Source: Chitinophaga pinensis (GTDB lineage Bacteria; Bacteroidota; Bacteroidia; M30B66). From it: 8,768 nt of DNA. The stretch lies in assembly GCA_943333015.1 (NCBI GenBank), contig CALQRR010000044.1, forward strand, positions 1 to 8,768. The letters run 5' to 3'. Under the pieces are notes generated by a model. The model saw only the letters and a program-made list of their open reading frames with translations, was not told where the DNA came from and searched no databases. Shown in pieces: positions 1-7,911 of the stretch. The translations under genes and the position numbers were made by a program. Each line of letters starts with the position of its first letter. The stretch's first letter is position 1.

Positions 1-1044
1 AGCTCCTAATGCAGCCGGTTCCTGAGAACACACCGTTAAATTGGACCCAGCATTGGAAACGGGTAAGGCAATCACAACAACATTGGCAGTACTTAACGCA
101 GAGGCACATCCACGCTCCGTAATGACCAGTGAATACTGTCCGGCATTTGCAAGCTGAACATTATTGAGGGTATTGTTTTGATTGGTAGAACTGAAACTAT
201 TAGGACCAGTCCATGCATACGTAGTACCAAATACAGGCAAAGGTGCAGGACCATTCATCGTTAACTGCCCTTTCTCACACACTGGTGTATTGAACGTAAT
301 TATTGGTGTGGCTGGGGTTGGATTGATAACAACGGTAGTGGTTCCTCCAAGACTCCAACATCCGTTTACCTGAACACGTTGCGAATAAATTCCGGATTGG
401 ATTGATGTTACAGCGTTGAGAGTGAAGTTCTGATTAGAAGAAATAACAACTCCTGCAGGATTACGCCATTCATATGTGGCTCCGGTTACAGCAGGAGATG
501 TCAATTGAAGATCATCGCCATCACACAAAGGTCCGTTATTGGCAGGAACAGGTGTTGTTGGATACGCATTCACAACAGCTGTTGTGGTTGCAGGTAAACT
601 TGGGCAGGTGCTAACTGTTACCGTGCAAACATAGTCACCTGCAGCGTTGGATGGCGCTGCAGCAATGGATGGATTTTGAAGTGCTGAAGTAAAGCCATTT
701 GGACCTGTCCATGAAAAGGTTCCTCCTGCATACACATTACTGGTAAAGTTTAACGGTGTGCCTTCGCACACCGGACCGCTGTTAGTGATCGTTGGTGTGG
801 CAGGTGTTGCAAATACAAATACGTTCACCGAACTGATACTGGAACAAGCGTTCATAGGATTCAAGGCAGTTACCTGATACACTCCCGCCATTGCAGGTGT
901 CACATTGGTAAGCACCGGGTTCTGACTTGTGGACGCAAATCCATTGGGTCCTATCCAAGAATATTGACCGTTGGCCACATTGCTCGCTGTAAGGGAAACG
1001 TTCTGACCTTCACAGGCAGGACCTGAAACACTTGCCTGAACTGG
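1..1044 (-). repeat. Serial Ig/PKD-like protein repeats inside the surface protein
   Basis: This part of the surface-protein gene encodes about four complete units of about 80 residues (approximately 527-606, 607-685, 686-767 and 768-851) plus the start of a fifth. Each unit opens with a short acidic/cysteine motif (GPACEGQ, GPVCEGT, GPLCDGD, TPVCEKG). A W.GPN-type strand follows, then an ...AG.Y...V closing strand. The DNA copies have diverged clearly, so this is an old protein-level repeat and not a recent tandem DNA expansion. The linkers (PATPTI, PTTPVP, PATPII) are proline/threonine rich, as expected for an extended stalk. Confidence 0.8.
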
Positions 1045-2622
1045 ACACTGTGAACAGGATGCTGGCGCCACGTAATTTCCAATAGCCGCACAAGTGTTGT
1101 CATCAGAGAATACCACAGTAAGCTGTTCGTTAACTCCGTTAGAAGAAAGATTTGTAAAGTTGTAATTAACAGATGTTGCAAATGGAGCATTAAAGGTCAT
1201 AAATCCACCGGAAGTGTTGGCAATAGTCAAGGATCCGGTTAGGGGTGGATTGGTGAAGTCGATTGTGCCCGTTAAAGAATAGGTATTGGTGGCCGGATCA
1301 CAAACGGTTGGAACAGGAGTCGCAGACACATCGCAGAATATACTGCAATCAGTTGATCCCGTTCCACCACTTTGTTGAAAGTTGATATCCGTTACCTGAT
1401 TGGAATAGTTGGTCAGCATCATGATGTAATATTCCCCAGCAAGGGCGTTCGGTATATTGCAATTCTCAGATGCAGATGCTGAAAAGCTACAATCAATGGT
1501 ATTAGCAGGATCATCTGCCCAGGTCAAATCAAGGACGTTATTACACACGCCATTGGACCATTCTGTTTGGCTAAATGGCCCCCAGCAAATAAAGTCAACA
1601 TCAAATCCAGAAGTGATATCAACATCAATCGGCCCACTGTTCTCCACCTTCATGAAGTACCAGGCCGGATTAGGAGAGGAAAACAAACAACCCACTTGTC
1701 CAGGTGTTCCGTATTGAGAAGTTGTACCTGTTGCTGCTGGGAAACTTACACCACCAGCCACATCCGTACAGAAAGGCTGCGCATCGTCACAAAATCCAGT
1801 AGGTAGAATAACAGGTGGTAAACAAATGCCACAAGCGATGTTTGCCTGAAAACCCGTGTTGTTGACCGAACTGTTACTAGTGAAGTTCAGGGTAAGACAA
1901 CCGGTAGAATTGGTTGAACTTGAAACAGGTTGTGGAATACCTGTCCCAGAGAAAATCCCGAGCAGCTCGGAGGCGGATGTCGGACCGTCGTAAATGGTCA
2001 AACGGTCAAAAGCTGCTTCTGTATTGAAAGATGTAAATGTCAAGGAAACACATTGCCCAGCTACTCCGGAACAAAAGGTTTGCGTTACGTTCAAATCATC
2101 TGCGTAATTACCTGCCGTACCCGGATCAACTAGAATCCCACTGCAACCGGTAATCGTATTCCCACCCTGCCCCATGGTAATTGCTGGAGGGCAAGGTACG
2201 CAAGAGATATCGGCACTGAAGCCCGTACCATCTATAGATCCATCGGAGTGAAAAAACAATGTAATACATCCTCCGGAAGCACCCGTAGTTGTTATTGCTC
2301 CTGGATTGGTTGTTCCCGCATAAGTGCCCAAAACAGATCCTGCAGCACTGTTCCCATCATAAATAATCAAACGGTCGCAGCATGATTCTGTTCCAAACGA
2401 TGTAAAGGATAACTGAACGCAATCAGCCGAACCTGAACAAATCGTTTCGGTCACATCTAAACCGGTAGCGTAATTTCCTAGTCCACCCGGATCTAAAATA
2501 GTTCCTGCACAAGTGGTTAATGTTCCTCCGTTATTGCCCAGAATATAGTCCTGAGCACTCAACGTTACTGCCCCTATAAGAAAAAGCAGCGATAATAAAA
2601 GGGAGTAGCTGTATCTTTTCAT
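1..2622 (-). CDS. Large secreted surface protein with tandem CUB domains and Ig/PKD-like repeats (N-terminal 874 residues; 3' end outside window)
   Basis: The minus-strand frame is open from an ATG at 2622-2620 to the left edge, giving 874 residues with no stop. The N-terminus is a signal peptide (MKRYSYSLLLSLLFLIG, likely cut after the SAQ near residue 24). Two CUB-like domains follow, about residues 38-141 and 160-264. Both share the pattern G.I.DPG...NYA..L.VT.T.CSG, then DRL.IYDG, then a G-C-[IL]-TL.F strand and a closing C. Residues about 275-420 form a third module (CDDAQPFC, AWYFMKVENSG, DVDFICWGPF) that I recall from flavobacterial adhesins. From about 527 come Ig/PKD-like units of roughly 80 residues, each with a P.CEG-type opening and a W.GPN.F.S..QN core. 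It is probably an exported adhesin or gliding-type protein; a T9SS C-terminal domain would be expected beyond the window but is not seen. Its start lies 2 nt after the stop of the upstream small gene, suggesting co-translation. Ligand unknown. Confidence 0.9.
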   Translation of the reverse strand, partial: MKRYSYSLLLSLLFLIGAVTLSAQDYILGNNGGTLTTCAGTILDPGGLGNYATGLDVTETICSGSADCVQLSFTSFGTESCCDRLIIYDGNSAAGSVLGTYAGTTNPGAITTTGASGGCITLFFHSDGSIDGTGFSADISCVPCPPAITMGQGGNTITGCSGILVDPGTAGNYADDLNVTQTFCSGVAGQCVSLTFTSFNTEAAFDRLTIYDGPTSASELLGIFSGTGIPQPVSSSTNSTGCLTLNFTSNSSVNNTGFQANIACGICLPPVILPTGFCDDAQPFCTDVAGGVSFPAATGTTSQYGTPGQVGCLFSSPNPAWYFMKVENSGPIDVDITSGFDVDFICWGPFSQTEWSNGVCNNVLDLTWADDPANTIDCSFSASASENCNIPNALAGEYYIMMLTNYSNQVTDINFQQSGGTGSTDCSIFCDVSATPVPTVCDPATNTYSLTGTIDFTNPPLTGSLTIANTSGGFMTFNAPFATSVNYNFTNLSSNGVNEQLTVVFSDDNTCAAIGNYVAPASCSQCPVQASVSGPACEGQNVSLTASNVANGQYSWIGPNGFASTSQNPVLTNVTPAMAGVYQVTALNPMNACSSISSVNVFVFATPATPTITNSGPVCEGTPLNFTSNVYAGGTFSWTGPNGFTSALQNPSIAAAPSNAAGDYVCTVTVSTCPSLPATTTAVVNAYPTTPVPANNGPLCDGDDLQLTSPAVTGATYEWRNPAGVVISSNQNFTLNAVTSIQSGIYSQRVQVNGCWSLGGTTTVVINPTPATPIITFNTPVCEKGQLTMNGPAPLPVFGTTYAWTGPNSFSSTNQNNTLNNVQLANAGQYSLVITERGCASALSTANVVVIALPVSNAGSNLTVCSQEPAALGA

Positions 2623-2624
2623 GC

Positions 2625-3014
2625 TCAGTGCTGTGTGGAATTGGAATTCAGTTCTGTCTTAATACGGTTCAACTCAACATCCAATTCCTGGTACGAAAGG
2701 ATGTCAATCGGATGACCCGGAACTGTTAAATACACCCGTTTGCGACTTTTCGTCTCCCGCGTATACTGATTTACATCAAAGGCCGAAACAGCAATAGTTG
2801 GACATTCCGGACAGGGCTTAGCGGTATTCACTACCCAAGAATGCTGAAAAATAAAGTTCAGCTGTTCAATCATCACGGCATCCATCTGAGCAATCTGGCC
2901 TGCGTTGTAGTAAAGAGAGGCACGCGCATCAAGTTGTTGACTTACTGGATCAGCTTGCTGTGCAAACGAAGCTCCTCCAAGAAAGAGCGCTAAAATCAGA
3001 AGGTAGTTTTTCAC
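2625..3014 (-). CDS. Small secreted protein of unknown function with a CPEC motif (129 aa, GTG start)
   Basis: I do not recognise the family. The frame can be extended to an ATG at 3080, but a GTG at 3014-3012 is preferred. From there the protein begins with a clean signal peptide (MKNYLLILALFLGGASFA, cut before QQADP), and a TAnnTTTG box lies at 3042-3035, downstream of the ATG at 3080. The mature part is about 111 residues. It has a helical-looking stretch (about 34-58), a CPEC pair at Cys68/Cys71, a basic patch (about 86-93, ETKSRKRV), a strand-like YLTVPGHPIDILS, and an amphipathic C-terminal helix (ELDVELNRIKTELNS). No lipobox or T9SS tail is visible, so a periplasmic location is inferred. 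The TGA stop is separated by 2 nt from the ATG of the large surface protein, and the DPP-IV gene ends 83 nt upstream. The context suggests a role linked to the surface protein, but no function can be assigned. Confidence 0.75.
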   Translation of the reverse strand: MKNYLLILALFLGGASFAQQADPVSQQLDARASLYYNAGQIAQMDAVMIEQLNFIFQHSWVVNTAKPCPECPTIAVSAFDVNQYTRETKSRKRVYLTVPGHPIDILSYQELDVELNRIKTELNSNSTQH

Positions 3015-3034
3015 AGGTGATAATATTGGCCTTA

Positions 3035-3042
3035 CAAATATA
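3035..3042 (-). promoter_or_regulatory. Putative Bacteroidota -7 promoter box (TATATTTG) for the small secreted gene and surface protein
   Basis: The minus strand reads TATATTTG, an exact match to the Bacteroidota -7 consensus TAnnTTTG. Transcription would start near 3028, about 14 nt before the GTG at 3014, which supports that start. No convincing TTG at -33 is visible, so strength is uncertain. If real, the adhesin pair has its own promoter independent of the peptidase gene. Confidence 0.5.
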
Positions 3043-3097
3043 TTAAAATCTCGATAGACTTCGCATGTATTCTGATTCACACAGCTTTATGAAGCAA

Positions 3098-5275
3098 TTA
3101 CAGGTTCTCCAAAATGTAATTGGTCATCAGATTATGTAAATGCAGACGAGTATTTCCTCCATAAATTCCATGATTTTTGTCCGGATAGTAGAACAAATCA
3201 AATTGTTTGTTGGCTTTCACCAGCGCAGTCACCATTTCTACAGAATTCTGAAAATGCACATTGTCATCGCCCGTTCCGTGAATAAGCAAATACTTACCCT
3301 TCAATCTGGCCACGTGGTTAATCGGTGAATTATCGTCATACCCCGATTCATTTTCAGCAGGCGTTTGCATGAACCGCTCGGTGTAAATCGAATCGTAAAA
3401 ACGCCAGTTCGTCACCGGAGCAACGGCAATGGCCATCTTAAACAGCTCCGCCCCTTTGGTAATACACAAGGAACTCATGTATCCGCCGTAACTCCAGCCC
3501 TGAATGCCAATCCGCGAGGCATCCACGTAAGACTGCGTTGCCAGGTATTTTGCCGTTTCCAGCTGGTCTTCTGTCTCCAGTTTTCCGAGTTGCTTGTACG
3601 TTGATTTTTTAAACGCCTCGCCCCTGTTACCCGTTCCCCGGTTATCAACCGAAACAACGATATAGCCCTTTTGTGCCAGGTACTGATGCCACAAATAGTT
3701 CGATCCTTCCCACTGATCTTCCACCGTATTGTGCCCAGGACCGCCATACACCGTCATAAACACGGGGTATTTCTTCTTCGCATCAAAACCTGGAGGTTTT
3801 ATCATCCATCCATTCAAGGCAACACCCTGTGTGGTAGTAAAACTGAAAAACTCCTTCTGCGAAAGCTGATAACTTCCCAGCTTCTCTTTCAAAGCCGTGT
3901 TGGCTTCCAGCGTGCGTATCATTTTCCCGGAACCGTTGTATAAACTATAGTCGTATGGAGTATTGGCGCGACTCGCGTTCAAAATAAAATAACTGTAATC
4001 CGCACTGAATTCGGGTTGCTGATGTCCTCCTGCAGGTAGAAGATTCTTTTGACCTTTTCCGTTCAGCTTCACCGTACACAGACTCCGATCCATCGGTCGT
4101 GGGGCAGCTGCCTGAAAATACAGGGTGCCTGTCTTTTCGTTGATTCCGTAAAATTTGGTCACATCAAAATCGCCACTGCTCAATGCTGCCAGCTTTTTCC
4201 CATCCATGCCATACAGGTAAAGGTGATTAAACCCTCCCAACTCGGAAGACCAAATGAACCGTTTCCCATCTTCCAAAAAACGCAGGTTGTCATGCACATC
4301 AATATAGGTGGTAGACCGTTCTTCTAATAGCGTTCGAACAACACCTGTGGTTGGATTTGCAAGTAACAACTCGAGGTGATCCTGATGTCGATTCAAGCGA
4401 GTCATACATAGATCCGTTCCTCTTGCAGTCCACTGAATACGTGGAAAATACAGATTCATATCATCTCCCGTTTGCATCTTCACCGAACGTTTTGTGGCGG
4501 CATTGTACACATACACATTCACCAGCGAATTGTCCTCGCCTGCTTTGGGATATTTGAACGTATAAAGCCCCGGATACAAACTTCCATAGGTCTGCATGTT
4601 GTATTCTTTCACCTCACGTTCATCAAACCGCAAATAAGCAATCTTACTACCGTCGGGCGACCAGAAAAAAGCCTGACTCAGCGCAAATTCTTCTTCATAC
4701 ACCCAATCCGTCGCTCCGTTTATAATCTCGTTCTGCTTGCCGTCTGTGGTAATAGCAGTTTCGGTTCCGCTCAACAAATCTTTCACAAACAGGTTGTTGT
4801 CGCGCACAAAAGCAATCTGCTTTCCATCGGGCGAAAAACCAGCGAACTGCTGCTTTCCACTGCTTAACAAACTGGCCGTTTTCTTTTCCAAATCAATCAC
4901 CACAAAAGCACTGCGGCTCGAATGACGGTAAATAGGTTCCGTTTCTGTAGGCACTAAGAGCTTCTTCTCATCCTTGCTGAATGTGTAGGAATCAAATTCA
5001 AAGGCTTTCCCATCGGGTAGGGTAATGCTTCCTTTAGCGTAAATATTTCCAGCTTTCAAACCACTGGCATACGAATACTTATCGATGCTCACACCGCTTT
5101 CGCCAAAGCTAAGTGTGCTGTAATGTTGGCCGTCCTGCATCGGGGCAACGCCCATCACCATGGCGGGTCGAAACGCAGGACTTGCCCATATTTCCTGAAG
5201 GGTAAAGTCTTTCAGGGCTTGAGAATAAAGTCCTGTGTGAATGACAATAAATAACAGTATCAGCGATTTACGCAT
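3098..5275 (-). CDS. Dipeptidyl peptidase IV (S9B prolyl oligopeptidase family), secreted
   Basis: A serine exopeptidase that removes X-Pro (or X-Ala) dipeptides from peptide N-termini, probably in the periplasm. I start it at the ATG at 5275-5273 (725 aa). There it begins with a signal peptide (MRKSLILLFIVIHTGLYSQ), whereas the longer frame up to 5464 prepends 63 residues with no signal character. Residues about 40-450 are the beta-propeller (DPPIV_N), containing DWVYEEEF at 190-197, the glutamate motif that anchors the substrate N-terminus. The alpha/beta-hydrolase domain follows from about 480, with YGGPG. The catalytic triad is Ser595 (GWSYGG), Asp670 (HGTGDDNVH) and His702 (DKNHG); the Asp-His spacing of 32 matches my recollection of human DPP4. 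Length is normal for the family and all key residues are present. There is no T9SS tail. It is divergent from the dipeptide epimerase across 187 bp, consistent with peptide use. Confidence 0.95.
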   Translation of the reverse strand: MRKSLILLFIVIHTGLYSQALKDFTLQEIWASPAFRPAMVMGVAPMQDGQHYSTLSFGESGVSIDKYSYASGLKAGNIYAKGSITLPDGKAFEFDSYTFSKDEKKLLVPTETEPIYRHSSRSAFVVIDLEKKTASLLSSGKQQFAGFSPDGKQIAFVRDNNLFVKDLLSGTETAITTDGKQNEIINGATDWVYEEEFALSQAFFWSPDGSKIAYLRFDEREVKEYNMQTYGSLYPGLYTFKYPKAGEDNSLVNVYVYNAATKRSVKMQTGDDMNLYFPRIQWTARGTDLCMTRLNRHQDHLELLLANPTTGVVRTLLEERSTTYIDVHDNLRFLEDGKRFIWSSELGGFNHLYLYGMDGKKLAALSSGDFDVTKFYGINEKTGTLYFQAAAPRPMDRSLCTVKLNGKGQKNLLPAGGHQQPEFSADYSYFILNASRANTPYDYSLYNGSGKMIRTLEANTALKEKLGSYQLSQKEFFSFTTTQGVALNGWMIKPPGFDAKKKYPVFMTVYGGPGHNTVEDQWEGSNYLWHQYLAQKGYIVVSVDNRGTGNRGEAFKKSTYKQLGKLETEDQLETAKYLATQSYVDASRIGIQGWSYGGYMSSLCITKGAELFKMAIAVAPVTNWRFYDSIYTERFMQTPAENESGYDDNSPINHVARLKGKYLLIHGTGDDNVHFQNSVEMVTALVKANKQFDLFYYPDKNHGIYGGNTRLHLHNLMTNYILENL

Positions 5276-5295
5276 GTGTAGGTTTTTGAGGACCG

Positions 5296-5303
5296 TAAAT
5301 GTA
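5296..5303 (-). promoter_or_regulatory. Weak candidate -7 box for the dipeptidyl peptidase gene
   Basis: The minus strand reads TACATTTA, one mismatch from TAnnTTTG. It would place a transcription start near 5289, about 14 nt before the ATG at 5275, the same geometry as the other candidate boxes in this window. No good -33 element is visible. Confidence 0.3.
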
Positions 5304-5437
5304 CTAGAATCACAGCGATCAGAAATACTTCCAATAAAATTCCGGGATTGTGTGGTCAGAAGGAGAAAACGACAATCATTCACAGTGGAGTATGAACAAC
5401 TCCTCCGCATCTTCCACGCAAGCACCTCGCTTTGCGA

Positions 5438-5445
5438 TACATTTG
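5438..5445 (+). promoter_or_regulatory. Putative Bacteroidota -7 promoter box (TACATTTG) for the epimerase-oxidase operon
   Basis: An exact TAnnTTTG match lies 17 nt before the ATG at 5463, predicting a start near 5452 and a very short leader. It also argues that the longer open frame beginning at 5241 is not the true gene start, because that part would be upstream of the promoter. No convincing -33 TTG is seen. Confidence 0.5.
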
Positions 5446-5462
5446 AACGTGCAATACCCACC

Positions 5463-6500
5463 ATGAAGATCAGCTACCGGAAATTCGAATTGCCCTTTCA
5501 ATACCCGTTTTCCATTTCCGGCGGACGGACCAAAACGGTGCAGCCTAGCCTGATCGTTTGCATCGAACACCACGGAATACGGGGGTATGGCGAAGCTCCA
5601 GCCATCCACTATTACAACATTCCGGTGGAGCGCATGATTGCTGATCTGGAAAGTCGCATATCAGAACTCGAAGCGTTTCCTTTCAGTCACCCGGAAGCGT
5701 TTGGCGCATTTGCCTTTTCCCTCTTTCCCGAAAATTCCTTCCTTGTGTGCGCGCTCGACATGGCCGGCTGGGATCTCTTCGGGAAGCAACAGCAGGCACC
5801 ACTCTATCAGCTGTGGAATACCGAATGGAGAAACATTCCGCTCAGCGATTACACACTTGGCATCGATGAAATTCCCGTGATGTTGCGCAAAATGGATGAG
5901 CATCCTTGGCCTATTTACAAAGTCAAATTGGGAAGCGAAAAGGATATCGAGATCATTCAAGCATTACGTTCACATACTTCCGCTCCTTTAAGAATTGATG
6001 TGAATGGTGGCTGGACCTTGCAGGAAGCATTTGAGAAAATTCAACAATTAAGCACGTTTGGAATTGAACTCATTGAGCAGCCACTTTCAAAAGAGGAACG
6101 TCACTTAATGCCGCAGCTCAAAGCCCATTCCTCCATTCCGCTCATCGCCGATGAAAGCTGTGTGCGGGAAGAGGATGTGCAAAAATGTGCCGAAGGTTTT
6201 CATGGCATCAACATCAAACTCACCAAATGCGGAGGCATTTCACCGGCACTGCGGATGATCAAAACCGCCCGCCAACTGGGGCTCACGGTGATGATGGGCA
6301 ATATGAACGAATCGTCCATCGGCACCGCTGCCATTGCACAATTTTTACCTCAACTCGATTTTGTCGACATGGACGGCCCGCTGCTCCTAGCGCAAGACCT
6401 CGCCACCGGCCTGCAACTTGTTCACGGACAAGCGCAGCTCAGCCATTTGCCCGGCTTGGGCATCGAACCTTCTTTTGACGATTCTCCTATTCCCCGATAG
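5463..6500 (+). CDS. Dipeptide epimerase (L-Ala-D/L-Glu epimerase-like), enolase superfamily
   Basis: A cytoplasmic Mg2+-dependent epimerase of dipeptides; the best-known members convert L-Ala-D-Glu from murein to L-Ala-L-Glu for degradation. The 345-aa protein has the capping domain (about 1-125, with GYGEAP) and the TIM barrel with all superfamily residues visible. These are catalytic Lys155 in KVK, metal ligands Asp179 (RIDVNGGW), Glu205 (LIEQP) and Asp230 (IADES), and the second catalytic Lys252 (NIKLTKCGG). A DxD pair at 302-304 (VDMDGP) corresponds to the motif that holds the substrate amino group in dipeptide epimerases. The ATG at 5463 is chosen because the family N-terminus (MKISYRKFELPF) begins there and a -7 box sits just upstream; the 74-residue upstream extension has no family character. 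The gene stops with TAG, 1 nt before the next gene. Exact dipeptide preference cannot be read from sequence. Confidence 0.92.
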   Translation: MKISYRKFELPFQYPFSISGGRTKTVQPSLIVCIEHHGIRGYGEAPAIHYYNIPVERMIADLESRISELEAFPFSHPEAFGAFAFSLFPENSFLVCALDMAGWDLFGKQQQAPLYQLWNTEWRNIPLSDYTLGIDEIPVMLRKMDEHPWPIYKVKLGSEKDIEIIQALRSHTSAPLRIDVNGGWTLQEAFEKIQQLSTFGIELIEQPLSKEERHLMPQLKAHSSIPLIADESCVREEDVQKCAEGFHGINIKLTKCGGISPALRMIKTARQLGLTVMMGNMNESSIGTAAIAQFLPQLDFVDMDGPLLLAQDLATGLQLVHGQAQLSHLPGLGIEPSFDDSPIPR

Positions 6501-6501
6501 T

Positions 6502-7908
6502 ATGACACAGATGCATATTCACCCGTCCGATCTCAACGTCTTTCGCACCATACTTGGCGATGCGTATGTATTAACCGATGAAGAATCACGAACCAGTCAT
6601 GCACAGGATCAAACCGAAGACTTGGTGTATCTGCCCGAAGTGGTCTTGCGCCCGCGCACACCGGAAGAAATAAGTCTCATTCTCAAACACTGCAACCAAC
6701 AAAACATTCCGGTAACCACACGGGGCGGCGGAACAGGTCTCAGCGGTGGCGCATTGCCTGTAAATGGAGGTGTTGTCTTGGCCATGAGCCGTTTTAACCA
6801 AATCCTCGAAATTGACGAACGCAACCTGCAGGCAACCGTCGAACCGGGCGTGATCACACAGGTTTTTCAAGAAGCCGTTATCGAAAAAGGACTGTTCTAT
6901 CCGCCCGATCCTTCCAGCCGTGGCACCTGTTTCATTGGTGGAAATCTGGCGCATTGCTCGGGTGGACCACGGGCGGTAAAATATGGCGTCACGCGCGATT
7001 ATGTGCTCGATCTGGAAGTCGTGTTGGCCTCGGGCGACATCATCCGAACGGGCGCCAAAGTGCTCAAAAACTCAACCGGTTACAACCTCACTCAGTTACT
7101 AGTTGGCAGCGAAGGAACGCTCGGTGTCATTACCAAAGTGGTGTTCAAACTCCTGCCCTATCCACGTTTAAACAAGGTGCTCCTTGCGCCGTTCCGCTCT
7201 CCACTCGATGCCTGTGCGGCTGTGTCGGCCATCTTCCGCGAAGGGATCATTCCTTCCGCACTGGAATTTATGGAACGCGACGCCATCGACTGGACCCTCC
7301 ACTTCCGCAGCGACATCAACATCCAGCTAGGTGATGAAGAACAGGCGCATTTGCTCATCGAAGTAGACGGCAACGACGAAGAAACCATCCTCAAAGACAT
7401 CGAACGCATCGTACCCGTTCTCGAGGCCCATCACTGCATGGACATCCTTTTTGCCGAATCCGAAGCGCAAAAAACCGACCTCTGGAAACTGCGCCGCTCA
7501 GTGGCCGAAGCCGTCAAGTCGAATTCCACTTACAAAGAAGAAGACACCGTAGTTCCCCGCGCCGAACTGCCCGTTTTGCTGGCCGGTGTGAAAGAAATTG
7601 GGGCCAAATATGGCTTCAAATCGGTCTGTTACGGCCATGCCGGCGATGGCAATCTGCACGTCAACATCATCAAAGGCAACATGAGCGAAGCGGCTTGGAA
7701 AGAAGACGTGACCAACGGCATTCGCGAACTATTCACACTCGTTGTTTCCCTCGGCGGCACCCTGAGCGGCGAACACGGCATCGGGCTGGTGCAGCAACCC
7801 TATATGCCCATTGCGTTTTCGCCGGTCCAACTCGACCTCATGCGCGGCATCAAACAGGTATTCGATCCTAAAGGCATCCTCAATCCCGGAAAAATTTTCA
7901 ATGTCTAA
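6502..7908 (+). CDS. FAD-linked D-2-hydroxyacid dehydrogenase (GlcD / D-lactate dehydrogenase-like)
   Basis: A flavoprotein that oxidises a D-2-hydroxy acid such as D-lactate, glycolate or D-2-hydroxyglutarate to the 2-oxo acid. The 468-aa protein has a PCMH-type FAD domain (about 42-220), with RGGGTGLSGG at 74-83, GTCFIGGNLAHCSGG around 141-155 and the NSTGYNL...GSEGTLGVIT block at 190-211. The FAD-oxidase C-terminal domain (about 225-466) carries the metal/substrate motif GHAGDGNLH (378-386), SGEHGIG (422-428) and the closing DPKGILNPGKIF. No C-terminal Fe-S domain is present, so the electron acceptor may be a separate protein. The ATG at 6502 lies 1 nt after the epimerase stop; an in-frame ATG at 6511 (465 aa) is an alternative. 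Third codon positions look more G/C-rich than in the surface-protein gene. The family is certain; the substrate is inferred only. Confidence 0.92.
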   Translation: MTQMHIHPSDLNVFRTILGDAYVLTDEESRTSHAQDQTEDLVYLPEVVLRPRTPEEISLILKHCNQQNIPVTTRGGGTGLSGGALPVNGGVVLAMSRFNQILEIDERNLQATVEPGVITQVFQEAVIEKGLFYPPDPSSRGTCFIGGNLAHCSGGPRAVKYGVTRDYVLDLEVVLASGDIIRTGAKVLKNSTGYNLTQLLVGSEGTLGVITKVVFKLLPYPRLNKVLLAPFRSPLDACAAVSAIFREGIIPSALEFMERDAIDWTLHFRSDINIQLGDEEQAHLLIEVDGNDEETILKDIERIVPVLEAHHCMDILFAESEAQKTDLWKLRRSVAEAVKSNSTYKEEDTVVPRAELPVLLAGVKEIGAKYGFKSVCYGHAGDGNLHVNIIKGNMSEAAWKEDVTNGIRELFTLVVSLGGTLSGEHGIGLVQQPYMPIAFSPVQLDLMRGIKQVFDPKGILNPGKIFNV

Positions 7909-7911
7909 TGC

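Noticed and set aside
951..1190. 79-aa minus-strand open frame
   Set aside because: It lies out of frame inside the continuous surface-protein gene and shows no signal or family features.
1457..2133. Several plus-strand open frames of 67-86 aa
   Set aside because: They are antisense to the well-supported surface-protein gene and have no recognisable protein character.
3015..3097. Terminator between the peptidase and the small secreted gene
   Set aside because: No stable stem followed by a T-run was found on the minus strand, so read-through from the peptidase gene cannot be excluded.
3475..4925. Open frames on both strands within the peptidase gene
   Set aside because: They are shadows of a gene with a complete catalytic triad and continuous family similarity.
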